Positions 43,307 to 52,862 of a stretch of DNA of 64,000 bases are shown piece after piece. The first letter of the stretch is position 1; each line of letters starts with the position of its first letter. The position numbers and the translations under genes are program-made. The stretch spans positions 372,001 through 436,000 of the forward strand of contig CP138932.1 in NCBI GenBank assembly GCA_047125605.1, given 5' to 3'. The notes under the pieces are model-generated. The model worked only from the letters and a program-made list of their open reading frames with translations. It had not been told where the DNA came from and ran no database searches. This DNA is from JAKVBK01 sp022447275 (GTDB lineage Bacteria; Pseudomonadota; Alphaproteobacteria; Rhodobacterales; Rhodobacteraceae).

Positions 43307-44848
43307 CTAGCCGCGCCGGACTGCCATGCGCAGGTCTGACAGGGTCAGGGCGCGCACGGCGAGGGCGCACAGCCCATAAGATACCAGCCCCGCTGTGACC
43401 AAGCCTGCGAGGGCGAGCACGCGCCAGCCCGGATCGCTCAACGCGGGTTGCAGGGCCTGGCTGGTGAACCACAGAACCCCGCTCATCACAGCTGTCGACA
43501 ACAGGATGCGGGGCACACGCTGGCGCAGGCGGGCATCGATCTGGGCTGCTGGGCCCATGTTTCGACTGCCGCGCCACAGAAGCCAGACCATCGTCCAGCC
43601 CGACAGGCTGGCCGCAATCGCAGCCGCGGAAAAGCCAATCACCGGGGCCAATCCTACGGCCACGACCGTATTCACCACCATCACCCACAACGCATAGCGG
43701 AACGGCGACTGTGTGTCAGAGCGAGCGAAGAACAGGGGTTGCAGCACCTTTTGCAGCACGAAGGCGGGCAGGCCCAGACCGTAAATCGCACAGGCGAGCG
43801 CTGTGGCGGCCGTGGCCTCCGCGTCGAAGGCACCGCGCTCATAGAGCACGCTCACCAGCGGGACTGGGATCACGACAAGGGCAGCTGCGGCAGGGACTGT
43901 CAAAAGCAGGGCGAACTCGGCCGCCCGGTTAAAGGCGTTCTGGCTTCCGGCCTCATCCTCTGCCTGCAACTTGCGCGACAGGTCTGGCAGCAACACGACC
44001 CCGATTGCGATCGCCACAACCCCCAACGGGAGCTGGTACAGCCGATCCGCAAGAGACAGCCAGACGATTGCCCCATCGAAGAACGAGGCCACCTGCCGCC
44101 CGACCAGCAGGTTGATCTGAATGCTGCCCCCGGCCAATGCAGCCGGTAGGGCGATGACGGCAAGACGCTTGAGATCGGGCGTGAGCCTCGGCCGTCTTGG
44201 CACCAGCCGAAAGCCGGCCTTTGCAGCCGCACGCCAGACCAACGCCAGTTGCACGATGCCGCCAATGGGCACGGCCCATGTTAGTGCCCATCCGGTCGAC
44301 AGGCCGAATGAAGGGGCGATGAGCATTGCGCCGATCAGCACAACATTCAAAGCGACGGGTGCAGCCGCTGCGGCTGCAAACCGCCCGGTCGCATTCAGCA
44401 CGCCCGACAGAAGCGCAGCGAGCGAGATCAGCAGGATGTATGGAAAACAAACCCGGCTGAAGGCTGTGGCGAGCTCCAGCCGGCCATCGTCTGCAAAGCC
44501 CGCAGCCATGGCCAACACCAACCAAGGCATGATCGCCTGGGCCAGCAATGTGAGCACGATCAGAACGCCGGCAAGGCCGGAAAAGGCATCCCGGGCAAAT
44601 TCCTCGGCACCGTCATCGCGTTCCAGCTTGCGCGAAAACATCGGCACAAACGCTGTGTTGAAGGCACCTTCTGCAAAGAACCTGCGAAACATGTTGGGCA
44701 AGGCAAAGGCAACCAGAAAAGCCTCTGCCACAGGTCCGTCGCCCAAGCGGGAGGCAATCAGGATGTCCCGCGCAAAGCCCAACACGCGTGACACCAGCGT
44801 CCATGCGCCGACGGTCAGAAACCCAAAGATGAGCCGGATCGGCTTCAA
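43307..44848 (-). CDS. murJ: lipid II flippase MurJ
   Basis: Flips the peptidoglycan precursor lipid II across the inner membrane (513 residues, about 14 helices, MOP superfamily). N-terminal TLVSRVLGFARDILIA and the following FAEGAFNTAFVP are diagnostic MurJ segments. The start codon is TTG at 44848, 3 bases after the glnD stop, so translation is probably coupled to glnD. The order lppC-like, glnD, murJ places nitrogen sensing and envelope synthesis in one operon. Confidence 0.95.
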   Translation of the reverse strand: MKPIRLIFGFLTVGAWTLVSRVLGFARDILIASRLGDGPVAEAFLVAFALPNMFRRFFAEGAFNTAFVPMFSRKLERDDGAEEFARDAFSGLAGVLIVLTLLAQAIMPWLVLAMAAGFADDGRLELATAFSRVCFPYILLISLAALLSGVLNATGRFAAAAAAPVALNVVLIGAMLIAPSFGLSTGWALTWAVPIGGIVQLALVWRAAAKAGFRLVPRRPRLTPDLKRLAVIALPAALAGGSIQINLLVGRQVASFFDGAIVWLSLADRLYQLPLGVVAIAIGVVLLPDLSRKLQAEDEAGSQNAFNRAAEFALLLTVPAAAALVVIPVPLVSVLYERGAFDAEATAATALACAIYGLGLPAFVLQKVLQPLFFARSDTQSPFRYALWVMVVNTVVAVGLAPVIGFSAAAIAASLSGWTMVWLLWRGSRNMGPAAQIDARLRQRVPRILLSTAVMSGVLWFTSQALQPALSDPGWRVLALAGLVTAGLVSYGLCALAVRALTLSDLRMAVRRG

Positions 44849-44851
44849 ACT

Positions 44852-47692
44852 CTATCCCCGCGCACGTTCGGCCCCCGCCTCTATGGCCTCGCGCAGTTTC
44901 CGCTCGATCGCGGTCTGTTTCGCGCGGGAATGGATTCTCAGCCCGAACATGTCTTTGACATAAAATGTATCGACGGCCTGTGCCCCGTAAGTGGCCACAA
45001 CAGCGGATGCGATATAGAGGTTTTGCTCTGCCAAAGAGCGTGTCAGATCATGTAGAAGGCCGGGCCTGTCGCGGGTGTCAACCTCGATCAAGGTGTAGAT
45101 ATCAGAGCCTTCGTTGTCGAAGGTGATCGAGGTTGGGAAGCGGAAGCCGCTTTCGCGTTTCTTGACTTTGTCGCGAGATTTCAGCGCCTCGCGGGTCAGA
45201 ACTTCGCCGCCGAGTGTCTTTTCGATCATAGCGCTCAGCCGGGGCAGGCGCGCCAATTCGTAGGGGGCCCCGTCGCGATCCTGAATCCAGAAGGCAGAGG
45301 TGGCGTAGCCGTCTTTCGAAGTGTAGCTGCGGGCATCCACGACATTGGCCCCGACAAGGGCCAGAGCACCGGTCACACGGGCAAAGATGCCCGGATGATC
45401 GATCAGGGCGAAACAGGCCCGCGTGGCATCGCGGTCGGTGTCCGGGGTCAGGTCGATACCGATTTCATCGTCATCCAGCCCGCGCAGCAGATTTGCAAAC
45501 ACGACTTGGGTATCGGATGGCACGCCCTGCCAATAGGGGGCGTAGTGGCGGTCCATCTCGCGCTTGATCTCTGCACCGCTCCAGCCGTCTGCCTTGAGCT
45601 TGATGCGCAGGCTGCGGCGCGCTTCGGTAAGACGCTGCTCGCGGTTGACGTCTTCGAGGCCGTTTTCCAGCGCCACCGCCGTCTGCCGATAGAGCGAGCG
45701 GATCAGCATGGCCTTCCAGTTATTCCATGTGTCCGGCCCCACGCCCCGGATATCACAGACGGTGAGCACCGTGAGCAGATCCAGACGCTTGCGTGTTTTT
45801 ACAGCCTTGGCGAAATCACGGACGGTTCTGGGATCAGACAGGTCACGCTTCTGGGCCATGTCAGACATCAGCAGATGATATCGGACAAGCCACTCTACCG
45901 TTTCGCACTCTGCCTCCTTTAGGCCCAATCGCGGGGCCACAACCCGCGCGATCCGAGCCCCAAGGATCGAATGATCCTCATCGCGGCCCTTGCCGATGTC
46001 ATGCAATAGCAACGCCGCATAGATGACTTTGCGATTGATCCCGTCCTTCAGGATGCTGCTGGAGAGGGGCAATTCCTCGATCAACTCGCCATGTTCGATC
46101 TGCGACAACGTCTTGATTGTCTGGATCGTGTGCTCATCGACCGTGTAGCTGTGATACACGTTGAACTGCATCATGGCGACGATCGGCTCGAATTCGGGAA
46201 TGAAGGCTGAAAGCGCGCCCAGTTCGTTCATGCGCCGCAAAGCACGCTCGGGATTGCCGTGCTTGAGCAGCAGGTTCATGAAGATGCGTGCGGCTTCCTT
46301 GTCCTTGCGCATGTCTTTGTCGATCCGCGACAGGTTGGCGGAAATCGTACGCATGGCGTCGGGATGCAGCAGCAGCCCGGTTTTCAGTGCCATGTCAAAG
46401 ATGCGCAGCAAGTTGAGCTTGTCGGACAGAAACAGCGCGGTGTCTTCTATATCGAGGCGCCCTTGCCGCACTTGGTAGGGCGGCTTTACCCGTGATTTGC
46501 GCCGAAACAGCCCGGCAAGCAGCGGTTCGGATTTCGCGTGGGAAGCTTCCAGCGAGGTGAGGAAGATGCGTGTCAACTCGCCGACGCGGGTGGCATGTCG
46601 GAAATAGTCCTGCATGAAATGCTCGACCGCCCGACGGCCTGAGTGGTCATGATAACCCAGCCGAGAGGCCACTTCGACCTGCATGTCGAAGGTCAACTGA
46701 TCCATCTCGCGGCCCGAGACGAGGTGCAGATGCGCCCTGATCGACCACAGGAAATCTTCAGCGCGTTCGAAGCTCCAGTATTCCTCAGGTGTAAACACAC
46801 CCAAACCCACCAGATCGTCCACATGCTCGACCCGATGGATGAATTTCGCAATCCAGAACAGGGAATGAAGGTCGCGCAGCCCGCCTTTGCCCTCCTTAAT
46901 ATTGGGCTCAAGCATGTAACGCTGACCACCTTGGCGTTGGTGACGCTCACTGCGCTCGGTCAGCTTTGCTTCGACAAATTCTTTAGGCGAGGATTTTTCA
47001 TTGTCTTTGCGCAGAGCCTCAATCAGGCTTTGTGCCAAAGGCCGATCCCCGGCAATTGGGCGCAGTTCCAGCATGGCGGTACGGATCGTGTGATCCTCTC
47101 TGCCGAGTTTGACACATTCCTTGATAGTGCGGGATGAATGACCCACCTTCAGGCGCAGATCCCACAACACGTAGAGCAGGTTTTCGATCACCGCTTCCGT
47201 GCGCGCATCCATAGCCTTACCGGCCAGAAACAGAAGGTCGACATCCGATTGCGGCGCCATTTCGGCCCGGCCATATCCACCTACGGCAAGCATCGTGAAC
47301 GGCTGTCGTGCGCTGCCATCGTTTGGGGCAGGGCAGATGAACTCTGTCACCGCACGCAGCGCCGTCGTCACCAGCCCATCGGTGAGATAGGCATAGGAAT
47401 GCACAAGGGGACGTGATGCCCTTGGTTGTGCGGTAAAAGCGGCCTCCAACTGGGCGCGCCCTTTATTGCGCGCCTCCGCCAGATGCTGGGTGATAAGCGC
47501 CCGCAGCGCCAATGGATCAGAGGCCTCTGCCTGGCCTGCGCGCAGGGCGTCTGCCACCTTTGTCCAGGTGGTGTTGGCGTCGAAAATCTGGGCTTCGGGG
47601 CAGATCAGTTCCAGCCAATCCCGTGGGAAGAGGGCCGCTTCAATCTGCTCAGAAGCCAGAGCCACCGGCGAAGCTTCTTGGAGCGGGGTCAA
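44852..47692 (-). CDS. glnD: [protein-PII] uridylyltransferase/uridylyl-removing enzyme
   Basis: The primary nitrogen sensor: it adds or removes UMP on PII according to glutamine level. The 946 residues hold a nucleotidyltransferase domain with GGYGRAEMAPQSDVDLLFL, an HD phosphohydrolase domain with LLHDIGKGRDEDHS, and two C-terminal ACT domains that bind glutamine. The start is TTG at 47692 behind an AAGG site; GTG at 47665 is an alternative. Either way its 5' end overlaps the lppC-like gene, by 44 bases for the TTG start. Confidence 0.95.
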   Translation of the reverse strand: MTPLQEASPVALASEQIEAALFPRDWLELICPEAQIFDANTTWTKVADALRAGQAEASDPLALRALITQHLAEARNKGRAQLEAAFTAQPRASRPLVHSYAYLTDGLVTTALRAVTEFICPAPNDGSARQPFTMLAVGGYGRAEMAPQSDVDLLFLAGKAMDARTEAVIENLLYVLWDLRLKVGHSSRTIKECVKLGREDHTIRTAMLELRPIAGDRPLAQSLIEALRKDNEKSSPKEFVEAKLTERSERHQRQGGQRYMLEPNIKEGKGGLRDLHSLFWIAKFIHRVEHVDDLVGLGVFTPEEYWSFERAEDFLWSIRAHLHLVSGREMDQLTFDMQVEVASRLGYHDHSGRRAVEHFMQDYFRHATRVGELTRIFLTSLEASHAKSEPLLAGLFRRKSRVKPPYQVRQGRLDIEDTALFLSDKLNLLRIFDMALKTGLLLHPDAMRTISANLSRIDKDMRKDKEAARIFMNLLLKHGNPERALRRMNELGALSAFIPEFEPIVAMMQFNVYHSYTVDEHTIQTIKTLSQIEHGELIEELPLSSSILKDGINRKVIYAALLLHDIGKGRDEDHSILGARIARVVAPRLGLKEAECETVEWLVRYHLLMSDMAQKRDLSDPRTVRDFAKAVKTRKRLDLLTVLTVCDIRGVGPDTWNNWKAMLIRSLYRQTAVALENGLEDVNREQRLTEARRSLRIKLKADGWSGAEIKREMDRHYAPYWQGVPSDTQVVFANLLRGLDDDEIGIDLTPDTDRDATRACFALIDHPGIFARVTGALALVGANVVDARSYTSKDGYATSAFWIQDRDGAPYELARLPRLSAMIEKTLGGEVLTREALKSRDKVKKRESGFRFPTSITFDNEGSDIYTLIEVDTRDRPGLLHDLTRSLAEQNLYIASAVVATYGAQAVDTFYVKDMFGLRIHSRAKQTAIERKLREAIEAGAERARG

Positions 47693-48836
47693 TCACGACT
47701 ACCTTGCTGTTTTGGATCTGTGCTACGGCGAGGCCGCGCTGGTTTGTTCCGTTGGGAAGCAGGCGGAAGATGCCGTTTACCCCAACAAATCCAGAGGGCT
47801 GTGTCAGGCCAGAGGCGGCAAGTGCATCGGAATTGCCCTGGCGCACGAGGGCGCCAATCGCGGCAATGCCGTCATAGGCCAGCCCTGCGATCGGATGTGG
47901 AGATGATCCAAAGCTTGCAGCATAGCGGGTGCTGAAATTGGTGTTGAGGCTTGGATCAGGCAACGCGAACCAGGCGCCTTGAAGGCCCGGCTGGCTCAGG
48001 GCGGTCGCTGGAATGTCCAGACGGCCAAGGCCGATGAACTGGATTTCAGAGGGCTTTATCCCATTCTCTGGGAGCAGTTGCACGAGGAAGGGCAGGGCAC
48101 CATCATTTGTGGAGGTGAAGAAGATCGAGTCAGACCCAGTGCTCCGTACTTGGTCACTGATCTGCGGGATCGCTTCGATCACACCCTGCTGTGACGCTTC
48201 AAACGTCACGGTGCCCGAAGCAGGGATGCCCGCTTGCGAAAGCGCGTTTGACACGGCAGCGCGTCCGACTGCTTCGCCCGGCGTGTTCGCAGAAACGATA
48301 AAGACCGATGATTTGCCTTGGTCGCGGGCAAAGCCTGCCATTCGGTTTGCGATATCGCCGAACAGATTGCCCAGCACGTATACATTGCCGCCGGCGATCT
48401 GGGTGTTGTTGGAGAAGGCCAAGACATTGACGTTGCGCCCGGCAACTGCAGTGCCCGCAGCATTGGCTGCACCCGAATAGACCGGGCCAAGGATAATCTT
48501 CGCGCCGTCACTCACGGCCTGACGCGCCACCGAGGCCGCGCGCTCAGAATCACCGGCGGTGCTGTAGACACGCAGATCGATTTGCACCCCGTTCAGATCG
48601 CCCATGGCAAGGCGCGCCGCGTTTTCGAGGCTTTGGGCAAGGGCGGCGTCGCCAGGACGTTCGGAGCCACTGGGCACAAGCAGAGCAACGGGCACGGGCG
48701 CGTTTGTGTCAATCCGCGGGCCTGATCCCATGCTGACAGGCTGGCAGGCCGCCATAGCAAGCATCGCAGCTGCCCCGATGAGGCCAAACAAAGTTCGACG
48801 GCCAGTCCGCCGGGGCTTTTCATTGGTGCGTAACAT
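47649..48836 (-). CDS. LppC/LpoA-like penicillin-binding protein activator (lipoprotein)
   Basis: A 395-residue lipoprotein: basic N-terminus, hydrophobic stretch and lipobox-like LAMAAC (Cys near residue 31). The rest is a type I periplasmic-binding fold as in branched-chain amino acid receptors and LpoA. Alphaproteobacterial members are annotated as penicillin-binding protein activators; activity on peptidoglycan synthases is inferred. ATG 48836 has a CAGGAG site. Its 3' end overlaps glnD, and it is divergent from rsmI. Confidence 0.82.
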   Translation of the reverse strand: MLRTNEKPRRTGRRTLFGLIGAAAMLAMAACQPVSMGSGPRIDTNAPVPVALLVPSGSERPGDAALAQSLENAARLAMGDLNGVQIDLRVYSTAGDSERAASVARQAVSDGAKIILGPVYSGAANAAGTAVAGRNVNVLAFSNNTQIAGGNVYVLGNLFGDIANRMAGFARDQGKSSVFIVSANTPGEAVGRAAVSNALSQAGIPASGTVTFEASQQGVIEAIPQISDQVRSTGSDSIFFTSTNDGALPFLVQLLPENGIKPSEIQFIGLGRLDIPATALSQPGLQGAWFALPDPSLNTNFSTRYAASFGSSPHPIAGLAYDGIAAIGALVRQGNSDALAASGLTQPSGFVGVNGIFRLLPNGTNQRGLAVAQIQNSKVVVIDPAPRSFAGGSGF

Positions 48837-48969
48837 TGGCTACTCCTGAACCTGCCTGCAATCTAGAACACCGAGGCGCGGATTGCACGGCCCGGTCGAG
48901 GGCAAATCCATCGAACCGGTGCCCCCTCTCCAAAGGGGTTAACGCACCCATCCGCCAGAGGGCAAGAAG

Positions 48970-49848
48970 ATGACGCAAAATCCTGTATTTCGGCGCGAAA
49001 AACTGCCCCCCGGCCTCTATTTTGTCTCAACTCCGATTGGGTCCGCGCGGGATATCACGTTGCGCGCCCTCGATGTGCTTGCCTCCGCCGACATGATCGC
49101 AAGCGAGGACACCCGCACAACACGCCGCCTTATGGAGCTTCACGGAGTGCCCGTCGATGGGCGGCCTATGTGGCCCTATCACGACCACAACGGCGCGGCC
49201 CAAAGGCCACGTCTCATGGCAGCACTTGAGGAAGGGCGATCGGTGGCTTACGCCTCAGATGCAGGCACGCCTTTGGTTGCAGATCCGGGCTACCGTTTGG
49301 CCCGGGAAGCGGCGGAGGCCGGTCACCGAGTGCATTGCGCGCCCGGCCCATCGGCTGCCCTTGCAGCCCTTACGCTCGCTGGCCTGCCCAGTGATCGGTT
49401 TCTGTTTGCTGGGTTCGTGCCCACAGCAAAGGGGGCGCGGCGCAGGTTCCTTGACGGCCTGAAGACGATGCAGGCCACAATTATTCTGTTTGAGTCCCCC
49501 AAACGCATCGCCGCGAGCCTTGCGGATATGGCAGCGGCTTTTGGGGCGGACCGCCAAGCTGCGCTCTGCCGAGAACTGACCAAGAAGTTTGAGGAAGTTC
49601 GGCGGGGATCCTTTGCTGAGTTACTTCCCGGCGTGGCAGAAGGCGTGAAAGGAGAGATCGTTCTGGTTGTTGAGGGCTACGCCCCGGGCGTGGAAACGGC
49701 CGAAGATCTTGATGCGCAGATCCTTGCAGCGCTGGAACATTCTTCTGTTAAGGATGCGGTAAATGAATTGGCCCATCATACGACTGTGCCGAAACGTGCC
49801 CTCTATCAACGTGCCTTGGAACTGCGCGAAGGAAAAACCACGTCATGA
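48970..49848 (+). CDS. rsmI: 16S rRNA (cytidine(1402)-2'-O)-methyltransferase
   Basis: A tetrapyrrole-methylase-fold enzyme that methylates the ribose of C1402 in 16S rRNA (292 residues). The N-terminal STPIGSARDITLRAL and SEDTRTTRRLM are family hallmarks, followed by SDAGTPLVADPGYRL and APGPSAALAAL. The divergent lppC-like, rsmI, yraN and gshB arrangement is seen in many proteobacteria. It overlaps yraN by ATGA. Confidence 0.95.
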   Translation: MTQNPVFRREKLPPGLYFVSTPIGSARDITLRALDVLASADMIASEDTRTTRRLMELHGVPVDGRPMWPYHDHNGAAQRPRLMAALEEGRSVAYASDAGTPLVADPGYRLAREAAEAGHRVHCAPGPSAALAALTLAGLPSDRFLFAGFVPTAKGARRRFLDGLKTMQATIILFESPKRIAASLADMAAAFGADRQAALCRELTKKFEEVRRGSFAELLPGVAEGVKGEIVLVVEGYAPGVETAEDLDAQILAALEHSSVKDAVNELAHHTTVPKRALYQRALELREGKTTS

Positions 49849-50216
49849 GTTTTTATGATCGCCAGCTTCAAGGAATGGTTTCCTATCGTGTTGGGCATTT
49901 GGCGGAGGACGCGGTTGCGCGGCTCTATCAGGGCTTGGGATATCGTTTGGAGGCAAGGTGCTGGCGCGGGGTCTGCGGCGAGATTGATCTTGTGTTCCGG
50001 CACGGTGGCGGCTGGGTTTTCGTAGAAGTGAAATCAAGCAAAACCTGGGCCCGTGCGGCCGAAAGCCTGTCGCGCAGGCAGATTGGTCGTGTCCAGAACG
50101 CTGCACTGGAATTTGTGGCCCAAGCTCCGAAATACCGCAGCACGGATATGCGTTTTGACGTCGCCTTGGTCGAAGGAATGGGTCAGATTGACGTGATTGA
50201 AAACGCTTTCGTGTAA
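49845..50216 (+). CDS. YraN family putative endonuclease (UPF0102)
   Basis: A 123-residue protein of the UPF0102/YraN family with a Holliday-junction-resolvase-like nuclease core. The catalytic-type residues lie in CGEIDLVF and VFVEVKSS, with an N-terminal GHLAEDAVARLY helix. Its activity in the cell is not established. It is translationally coupled to rsmI. Confidence 0.88.
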   Translation: MSFYDRQLQGMVSYRVGHLAEDAVARLYQGLGYRLEARCWRGVCGEIDLVFRHGGGWVFVEVKSSKTWARAAESLSRRQIGRVQNAALEFVAQAPKYRSTDMRFDVALVEGMGQIDVIENAFV

Positions 50217-50290
50217 TCTGCACAGCCGATCTGCATTGCATTTTCCCCCGGAGCGCCCGATGCAGGGGCAAGCATGTCGGGAGAATACGT

Positions 50291-51235
50291 ATGAAAATCG
50301 CCTTTCAGATGGACCCTATCGAATCCGTGGACATTGAAGCGGACAGCAGTTTCCGTTTGGCTGAGGAAGCGCAGGCGCGCGGCCATGATATTTGGGTGTA
50401 TACGCCCGATGCGCTGACCTATCGCGAAGGCCGCATCGTGGCGAAGGCACGGCCTGTAACGTTGCAGCGCGTGCAGGGCGAACATGTTCACTTTGGTGAG
50501 GAAGTTGAGTGCAACCTTGCGGATATAGATGTGATCTGGCTGCGCCAGGATCCGCCCTTCGATATGGGCTACATCACCACAACCCATCTTCTTGAGCAAC
50601 TGACGCCTGATGTGCTGGTGGTCAACGATCCCTTTTGGGTGCGCAACTCACCTGAGAAGCTGCTCGTTCTGGCTTTCCCAGATTTGACCCCGCCGACAAT
50701 GATTGCGCGCAATATTGATCAATTGCGAGCATTCAAGGAGACCCATGGCGATGTGATCCTCAAGCCGCTTTACGGCAATGGCGGCGCCGGGGTGTTTCGC
50801 CTTGGTCCTGACGATCGCAACCTGACATCGCTGCATGAAGTGTTTTCCGGGATCAACCGGGAGCCGCTCATCATGCAGAAATTCCTGCCCGCGGTTGCCG
50901 CTGGGGACAAGCGTGTGATCCTTGTCGATGGCGAGCCTGTAGGCGCGATCAACCGCGTTCCAGCCGAGGGCGAAACGCGCTCCAACATGCATGTTGGCGG
51001 GCGGCCGGAAAAAATTGGCCTGACAGAGCGCGACAAGGAAATCTGCGCTGCGATCGGGCCATTGTTGCGTGAGCGCGGGCAAGTGTTCGTAGGTATCGAT
51101 GTGATCGGCGACTGGCTCACTGAAATCAACGTGACGTCTCCCACAGGGATACAGGAGCTCGAGCGCTTTGACGGAACAAATATCGCAGGTCTTATCTGGG
51201 ATGCGATCGACCGTCGCCTTGCCGCGCGCGCGTAA
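50291..51235 (+). CDS. gshB: glutathione synthetase
   Basis: ATP-grasp ligase that adds glycine to gamma-glutamylcysteine, the last step of glutathione synthesis (314 residues, the bacterial type). N-terminal MKIAFQMDPIESV, the ATP-binding loop KPLYGNGGAGVFRL and the metal/ATP site EINVTSPTGIQE are diagnostic. A GGGAGAATACGT site precedes the ATG. Its stop is 3 bases from the stop of the convergent comM gene, so the transcripts likely run into each other. Confidence 0.96.
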   Translation: MKIAFQMDPIESVDIEADSSFRLAEEAQARGHDIWVYTPDALTYREGRIVAKARPVTLQRVQGEHVHFGEEVECNLADIDVIWLRQDPPFDMGYITTTHLLEQLTPDVLVVNDPFWVRNSPEKLLVLAFPDLTPPTMIARNIDQLRAFKETHGDVILKPLYGNGGAGVFRLGPDDRNLTSLHEVFSGINREPLIMQKFLPAVAAGDKRVILVDGEPVGAINRVPAEGETRSNMHVGGRPEKIGLTERDKEICAAIGPLLRERGQVFVGIDVIGDWLTEINVTSPTGIQELERFDGTNIAGLIWDAIDRRLAARA

Positions 51236-51238
51236 TTC

Positions 51239-52759
51239 CTAGGGCGGGCTACTCATCGCCAAACGGTAGCTGAGTGCCTCTGCCACATGTGGCAGGGCGA
51301 TGTCCGTTGCCCCTTCGAGATCTGCGATCGTGCGGGCCACGCGCCGCACCCTCTGATAACCCCGTGCCGACAGGCCAAACCTGTCTGCCGCCCGGGACAG
51401 CAGGGCGCGCGTTTCGGTGTCAAGTTCTGCAATTTCATCCAATTGCGGCCCGTCCGCATCCGCATTGCTGTAGAGATGCGCATGCCCTTCAAACCGGCTG
51501 CTCTGCGCATGTCGGGCCTGTGCAACCCGTGCAGCCATCTCCGCGGATCCTTCTGCCGGTGGGGGCAAATCGAGATCGGTAAAGGCAACAGGGGGCACTT
51601 CGAGGCGCAGGTCAAACCGGTCGAGCAGCGGGCCGGATACTTTTCCAAGATAGTCTTGCCCGCAGACGGGGGCACGGGCACAGGCACGCCCGGCATCTGC
51701 CATATATCCGCATCGGCAGGGATTGGCGGCCGCAACCAACAGAACCCGACAAGGGTAGGTGACATGCGCTGCTGCGCGCGAGACCGTGATCTGCCCGGTT
51801 TCCAACGGTTGGCGCAGGCAATCCAGCACATTGCGGTTGAACTCGGGCAATTCATCAAGGAACAACACACCGTTATGGGCAAGGCTAACAGCGCCGGGGC
51901 CTGCACTGCGGCCGCCCCCTGTGATCGCTGCGCTTGACGCGGTGTGATGAATGTCCTGAAAGGGGCGCGCGCGCGACACGGCCCCGTCCTTCAACCGTCC
52001 TGCCACGGAATGCACGAGTGACGTTTCCAGTGCTTCTTGAGCGGAAAGCGGTGGCAGAATGCCCGGCAGCCGACGGGCCATCATCGATTTGCCTGAACCT
52101 GGGGGGCCCACCATCAGGATATGGTGCCGCCCGGCAGCAGCGATTTCGAGGGCGCGTTTGGCGGTTTCCTGCCCCCTGACATCGGAAAAGTCCGGCGCTG
52201 CAGCACTGGCATTGGCTTCGGCTGCGCCAGGGGTGGCTGCGGGCAGCGGCGCTTGGCCTGACAGATGGCGTAAAACGCCATCAAGCCCATCGGGCGCAAA
52301 CACATCGGTTGCCGCCACCCACGCCGCTTCGGGTCCGCTATTGGCAGGGCACATCAGGGCCTTGCCGTGGGCAGCTGCCATCAGCGCGGCGGGCAATGCC
52401 CCCGGAACGGCGACAAGCCGTCCGTCAAGGGACAACTCCCCCAAGGCGACCGTATCGGCGACCTTGTCTGCGGGCAGCATGTCGAGTGCAGATAGCAAGG
52501 CAAGTGCGATGGGCAGATCAAAATGACTGCCTTCCTTCGGCAGATCCGCTGGGGCGAGATTGATCGTGATCCGTTTTGAGGGAAGCGAAATGGACAGCGC
52601 AGACAGCGCCGCGCGCACCCGCTCACGGGCTTCTGAAACGGCTTTGTCGGGCAAGCCTACGATCGAAAAGGCTGGCAAGCCCGGCGAGAGTGCGCACTGC
52701 ACTTCAACTGGGCGCGCATCGACCCCGTCGAGCGCCACCGTATGACAGCTGACCGCCAT
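51239..52759 (-). CDS. comM: YifB/ComM family Mg chelatase-like AAA+ ATPase
   Basis: A 506-residue protein with an N-terminal Lon-protease-like domain (about 1-170), a Mg-chelatase-type AAA+ module with Walker A GPPGSGKS near residue 220, and a C-terminal Mg-chelatase subdomain. A Cys-rich insert (CRCGYMADAGRACARAPVCG) probably binds zinc. ComM homologues are helicases that promote branch migration during natural transformation, and in Rhodobacter capsulatus comM is needed to receive gene-transfer-agent DNA. ATG 52759 follows GGAGGG. A CtrA-type box lies 46 bases upstream. Confidence 0.93.
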   Translation of the reverse strand: MAVSCHTVALDGVDARPVEVQCALSPGLPAFSIVGLPDKAVSEARERVRAALSALSISLPSKRITINLAPADLPKEGSHFDLPIALALLSALDMLPADKVADTVALGELSLDGRLVAVPGALPAALMAAAHGKALMCPANSGPEAAWVAATDVFAPDGLDGVLRHLSGQAPLPAATPGAAEANASAAAPDFSDVRGQETAKRALEIAAAGRHHILMVGPPGSGKSMMARRLPGILPPLSAQEALETSLVHSVAGRLKDGAVSRARPFQDIHHTASSAAITGGGRSAGPGAVSLAHNGVLFLDELPEFNRNVLDCLRQPLETGQITVSRAAAHVTYPCRVLLVAAANPCRCGYMADAGRACARAPVCGQDYLGKVSGPLLDRFDLRLEVPPVAFTDLDLPPPAEGSAEMAARVAQARHAQSSRFEGHAHLYSNADADGPQLDEIAELDTETRALLSRAADRFGLSARGYQRVRRVARTIADLEGATDIALPHVAEALSYRLAMSSPP

Positions 52760-52804
52760 GAGCCCTCCTGGAAATGTTTCATTCCAACTCAAGCGGCAGC
52801 ATGG

Positions 52805-52820
52805 TTAAGGGCGTCTTAAC
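52805..52820. promoter_or_regulatory. CtrA-type box upstream of comM
   Basis: TTAA at 52805-52808, seven bases, then TTAAC at 52816-52820 match the full CtrA consensus TTAA-N7-TTAAC on the plus strand. The reverse strand also reads TTAA-N7-TTAAC, so it works in either direction. It lies 46-61 bases before the comM start codon, a normal promoter position. CtrA control of comM is known in Rhodobacter capsulatus. Confidence 0.6.
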
Positions 52821-52862
52821 GCGAGGCAGGGCTTTTGCCCTAATGCAACTGATTTAAGTGCG

